Shown piece by piece: positions 61,009-64,000 of a stretch of DNA of 64,000 bases. The notes beneath the pieces are model-generated. The model ran no database searches, was not told the origin of the DNA, and worked only from the letters and a program-made list of their open reading frames with translations. The DNA lies in NCBI RefSeq assembly GCF_002362255.1, contig NZ_LPVV01000040.1:306831-370830 (forward strand). The letters run 5' to 3'. Position 1 is the first letter of the stretch. Every line of letters begins with the position of its first letter. This stretch comes from Microbacterium sp. SZ1. Lineage in GTDB: Bacteria; Actinomycetota; Actinomycetes; Actinomycetales; Microbacteriaceae. The position numbers and the translations under genes are program-made.

Positions 61009-64000
61009 CTAGGAGGTGAGGTTCTGGGGCCGGGACTCGCGGCGCCGGCGGCCGATGAGCAGGAGCACGAGGCCGCCGAGCAGGATCACAACCGCGCCGC
61101 CGACCAGCGGCCCGGGGTCGCCGCCGCCGGTGAAGGGCAGGAGCCCGTTCGGCGAGGGCTCCGGGAGACGCTCGGAGTCGGCGGCGACGTCGGTCACCGG
61201 CACCCCGGACTCGGCCTCCACGCTCGTCACCACGGCTCGCGACGTTACCACGGTGCCCTCCATCGCCGGGGTGATGACCACGGTCGCGACGGCCGTCACG
61301 CTCTGCCCGGGGAGAAGCACGCCCGGCTCCCCCGGCCACGAGTACGTGAGGGCCGAGAGCCCCGGGTACGGATCGCGGATCGAGACCCCCGTGAGGATGG
61401 TCGTGCCGGTGTTGGTGGCCGTGTAGCGGAAGACGAGCGTGTCGCCCGCGAAGCCCTTCTGGCCGTCCTGCACCGAGATGCTCATGCCCAGGCTGATGCG
61501 GGGATCGTTCGGCACGTCGACGCGAACGCTGTCGCTCGCGTCGACCTGCCCGCCGCCCGGTGTCGTCCCGACGGCGGAAGCGGTGTTGTCGATGTGCCCG
61601 CGGGTCACGTCGGCGAGGGTGATGACGTAGTCGGCCGAGAACGTCGCGGATTCACCGGCCCCGAGCACTCCGGGCACGCCGGGCCAGGTCACGGTGGGGG
61701 CTCCGAGGCCGACGAGGTCGTCGGTGACCGCGACGTCGGCGAGCGAGACGTTCCCCGTGTTCGTGACGGTGACGAGATAGCGCACCGTTCCTCCCTGCTG
61801 GGCGATGCCTGGGAGTTCGGCCGTCTTGTCGACCGAGAGCGACGGTGCCGCCGATATCAGGTTCTCTCCGGCGTCGTCGTCGCCGACGATCGTTCCCCCG
61901 CCGTTGCCGGTGGCGGTCGCCACGGAACCGATGCGTCCCGCATCGACGTCGGCCTGGGTGAGGGTGTACGACGCGACGGCGGTCGCGGTCGCCCCGGGAG
62001 CCAACACGCCGTCTGCTCCGGGCCACGTGATCCGAAGATCCGTGAGCCCGGCCTGCCCGTCGGCGAGGGTGATCCCGCGCAGGGTCACGTTGCCCGTGTT
62101 CACGATCGTGAACGAGTAGTCGACACGGTCGCCGGGGCGTCCGGTCGCCCCGGTGGCGAGCACCTGGGACTTCTCGAGGTCGATGGACGGTGCGGAACCG
62201 GCCGTGGGGACCACGGACTCGGGCGACTCGGCGGTGACCGGGTCGCCGCCCGGCGTGAGCGCGCTGCCCGTCGCGATGTTCCGCACGGAGCCGGCGTCGA
62301 TGTCGCTCTGCTGCACCGTGTAGGTCGCGGTGGCCGTGACCGACTGACCCGGTCCGAGGCGCCCCTCGACGGACGGCCACGCACCGTAGACGATGTCCGA
62401 CAGACCCTCGAGCGGGTCGCTCAGCGCCACGGACGACAGGGTGAGCGTGCCGGTGTTGCGGAGCACGAAGTCGTACCGCACCTCGGATCCGAGCGCGCCG
62501 TCGCCGAGGCGCGTGCCGACCTTGTCGACCTCGAGCGAGCCCGTGCCGCCCGCGAGCGGGATGATCGTCACCGGCGAGCGGTGCATGACCGTGTCGCCGG
62601 CGGGAGTCGTACCGGTGCCCGTGGCGACGTTGCGCACCGTTCCGGCATCCACGTCGGGCTGGGTGACGAGATGCGATGCCGTGATCGTCACGGTCTGCCC
62701 CGGCAGCAGTCGACCGGGGTTCGCCGCCGAGGGCCACGTGTAGACGAAGCCGGTGAGTGCGTCGACCGTGTTGCTGAGCGTCACCCCGGTGAGCGTCGTG
62801 TTGCCGGTGTTCTCGATCGTGAAGGTGTACTGGATCGTGTCGCCGCGCACCCCGGTGTCACCCGCGGCGAGCTGCGCACTCTGCGTCGTGCGGATCGCCT
62901 GGTCGGGGTCGGTGGGATCGTCCGTCCGGATGGTGAACGGGTCGGAGCTGTCGGAGACCACGACACCCCGCGGCGACGTACCGAAGGAGGTCGCCACGTT
63001 GCTGATCGAGCCGGCGTCGACATCCGCCTGCGTCACCGTGTACCGGGCGACACCGCTGGCCGTGCCGCCGGGCGGCAGGATGCCGGTGGTCGAGGGGAAC
63101 TCGATCTGCGGCGTGCTGAGACCCTGCAGGTCGTCCTGAAGGCGGATGAGCCGGAGCGTGACGTTGCCCGTGTTGGTGATATCGAACGTGTACTCGATGA
63201 CGCTTCCCACACCACCCGTGCCGGTCACGTACGAGCCGCCCTTCACCGTGCGGATCGACGGCGCCTGCGCGGCGGTCGGCAGCGGATCGGTCGTCGAGCG
63301 GGCGGTCAGCACCGCACCCGCAGGAGTGGTCGCTCGGACGGATGCCGTGTTCTGCACCGAGCCGCGGTCGACGTCCTCCTGGGTGATCGCGTACGGCGCC
63401 GTGCCTGTCGCGACCTGCCCGGGCGCGAGCACGCCCGCGGTGCCCGGCCAATCGACCGTGACGGCTCCCACACCCGCGAGCTCGTCGGTGATGGCGACGC
63501 CCGAGAGCGTCACGGTGCCGGTGTTCTCGATGCGGAAGCCGAAGGTGACGCCGTCGCCGGCGGCGTTCGCGCCGGGGGCTGTGAGAGCGGCGGTCTTCGT
63601 GAAGACGAGTCCGGGCGCAGGAGCCAGCGATACCGTCGCGGGGGCGACGGCCGTGGCCGGGGCACCGCCGTTGGGTGGGGTGCCGGTCCCGGTGACGAGG
63701 CTCGTCACGCCGCCCGCGTCGACGTCGGCCTGGGTGAGCGTGTACGTCGCGGTCGCCGTGACCGACTGCCCGGGCACCAGTACTCCCTCCGTGCCCTGCC
63801 AGACATAGGTCGGCGCGCTGACGCCGGTGAGGGCGTCGGCGAGGGCGGCACCGCTGAGGGTGACGTTGCCGTCATTGGTGAGGGTGTACGACCACGTGAC
63901 CACATCGCCCGCACGACCCGTCGCACCCGGAGCCAGAGCACCCGAGTTCTGCACCGACACCACCGGAGCCGCAGCCGCCGTGGGGACGATGCTCTCGGGC
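61009..64000 (-). CDS. LPFTG-anchored surface protein with DUF11-like repeats (5' end beyond window)
   Basis: The frame is open at the right edge, so the N-terminus and signal peptide are missing. The 996 visible residues contain eight repeats of 114-120 residues, a sortase motif LPFTG at 61126-61140, a membrane segment and a short RRRR tail. Each repeat has the plan (Y/F)xxTxxNTGNVTLxxVxxxD, then WPGxxGVLxPGQSVTATAxYTxTQADVDAG. This is the DUF11/DUF7507 type of beta-sandwich found in long bacterial surface stalks. The last repeat lacks the DVDAG element. Covalent cell-wall anchoring is predicted; the binding function is unknown. No sortase gene is in view. Confidence 0.92.
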   Translation of the reverse strand, partial: PESIVPTAAAAPVVSVQNSGALAPGATGRAGDVVTWSYTLTNDGNVTLSGAALADALTGVSAPTYVWQGTEGVLVPGQSVTATATYTLTQADVDAGGVTSLVTGTGTPPNGGAPATAVAPATVSLAPAPGLVFTKTAALTAPGANAAGDGVTFGFRIENTGTVTLSGVAITDELAGVGAVTVDWPGTAGVLAPGQVATGTAPYAITQEDVDRGSVQNTASVRATTPAGAVLTARSTTDPLPTAAQAPSIRTVKGGSYVTGTGGVGSVIEYTFDITNTGNVTLRLIRLQDDLQGLSTPQIEFPSTTGILPPGGTASGVARYTVTQADVDAGSISNVATSFGTSPRGVVVSDSSDPFTIRTDDPTDPDQAIRTTQSAQLAAGDTGVRGDTIQYTFTIENTGNTTLTGVTLSNTVDALTGFVYTWPSAANPGRLLPGQTVTITASHLVTQPDVDAGTVRNVATGTGTTPAGDTVMHRSPVTIIPLAGGTGSLEVDKVGTRLGDGALGSEVRYDFVLRNTGTLTLSSVALSDPLEGLSDIVYGAWPSVEGRLGPGQSVTATATYTVQQSDIDAGSVRNIATGSALTPGGDPVTAESPESVVPTAGSAPSIDLEKSQVLATGATGRPGDRVDYSFTIVNTGNVTLRGITLADGQAGLTDLRITWPGADGVLAPGATATAVASYTLTQADVDAGRIGSVATATGNGGGTIVGDDDAGENLISAAPSLSVDKTAELPGIAQQGGTVRYLVTVTNTGNVSLADVAVTDDLVGLGAPTVTWPGVPGVLGAGESATFSADYVITLADVTRGHIDNTASAVGTTPGGGQVDASDSVRVDVPNDPRISLGMSISVQDGQKGFAGDTLVFRYTATNTGTTILTGVSIRDPYPGLSALTYSWPGEPGVLLPGQSVTAVATVVITPAMEGTVVTSRAVVTSVEAESGVPVTDVAADSERLPEPSPNGLLPFTGGGDPGPLVGGAVVILLGGLVLLLIGRRRRESRPQNLTS
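61144..63963 (-). repeat. Eight tandem coding repeats of about 350 bp
   Basis: Unit limits by protein alignment: 63610-63963, 63256-63609, 62896-63255, 62536-62895, 62185-62535, 61840-62184, 61498-61839 and 61144-61497. All keep the NTG core, WP-G-L-PGQ and, in six units, a D(V/I)D(A/R)G element. They differ too much at DNA level to be recent duplications. Confidence 0.8.

Noticed and set aside
61144..63963. Regularly spaced similar segments, possibly a CRISPR array
   Set aside because: The period is about 350 bp and the repeats are coding and diverged; CRISPR repeats are short, near-identical and have spacers of 30-40 bp.

Overview
The window is one continuous stretch of conserved chromosome from a high-G+C Gram-positive bacterium. 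Three things point to Actinobacteria, most likely the Microbacteriaceae and probably Microbacterium: the gene order (pyrR-pyrBC-carAB-pyrF-mihF/gmk-rpoZ-metK-priA-fmt-rsmB-rpe, alaS-ruvX-mltG-aro-efp-nusB, pdxST-yebC-ruvCAB-yajC-secDF-relA), a very strong G/C third-position bias on the coding strand, and frequent GTG starts. The genus is an inference; no rRNA or tRNA gene is present to confirm it. I place 61 protein genes. Fifty-four are on the minus strand. The seven plus-strand genes form small islands at 40.8-43.2 kb, 53.5-55.7 kb and 58.7-60.5 kb. Gaps are short, none above 200 bp, and I see no insertion sequence, phage, CRISPR array or tRNA.

Layout from left to right, with minus-strand transcription running right to left. 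1-13.3 kb: lgt (cut by the left edge), trpA-trpB-trpC, two small Trp-locus membrane proteins, hisI-hisF-hisG-hisE, rpe, rsmB, fmt, priA and metK. trpE, normally found inside this cluster, is absent. 13.4-23.2 kb: the pyrimidine operon in transcription order pyrR-pyrB-pyrC-(membrane PH-like protein)-carA-carB-pyrF-gmk-rpoZ. Its leader carries a PyrR-binding RNA loop next to the ribosome binding site. Here gmk is fused to an actinobacterial integration host factor (mIHF) domain. 23.3-28.3 kb: an unusual metallo-beta-lactamase/Rieske protein and a SWIM-SNF2 helicase lie between nusB and pyrR. 28.4-39.4 kb: rpsD, a small membrane protein, alaS, ruvX, mltG, aroE, aroC, aroK, aroB, aroQ, efp and nusB.

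39.4-45.5 kb: rarA, divergent from a small membrane protein and a DUF349 protein, then an AbiEi-like orphan converging on the stringent-response gene relA. 45.5-53.4 kb: secF-secD-yajC, ruvB-ruvA-ruvC, yebC and pdxT-pdxS. 53.5-56.3 kb: a MocR/PdxR-type regulator and pdxY, divergent from pdxST, form a complete vitamin B6 module. 56-64 kb: HIT hydrolase, thrS, ynfA, a DoxX protein, a photolyase, a lipoprotein, and a large LPFTG-anchored surface protein built from about 115-residue repeats and cut by the right edge.

Most neighbouring genes overlap by 1-14 bp (ATGA, GTGA or TGATG junctions), so translational coupling is the rule. Several genes that lack a normal ribosome binding site start exactly 6-7 nt after a TAnnnT hexamer, which suggests leaderless transcripts. 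In several cases the hexamer contains the stop codon of the preceding gene.
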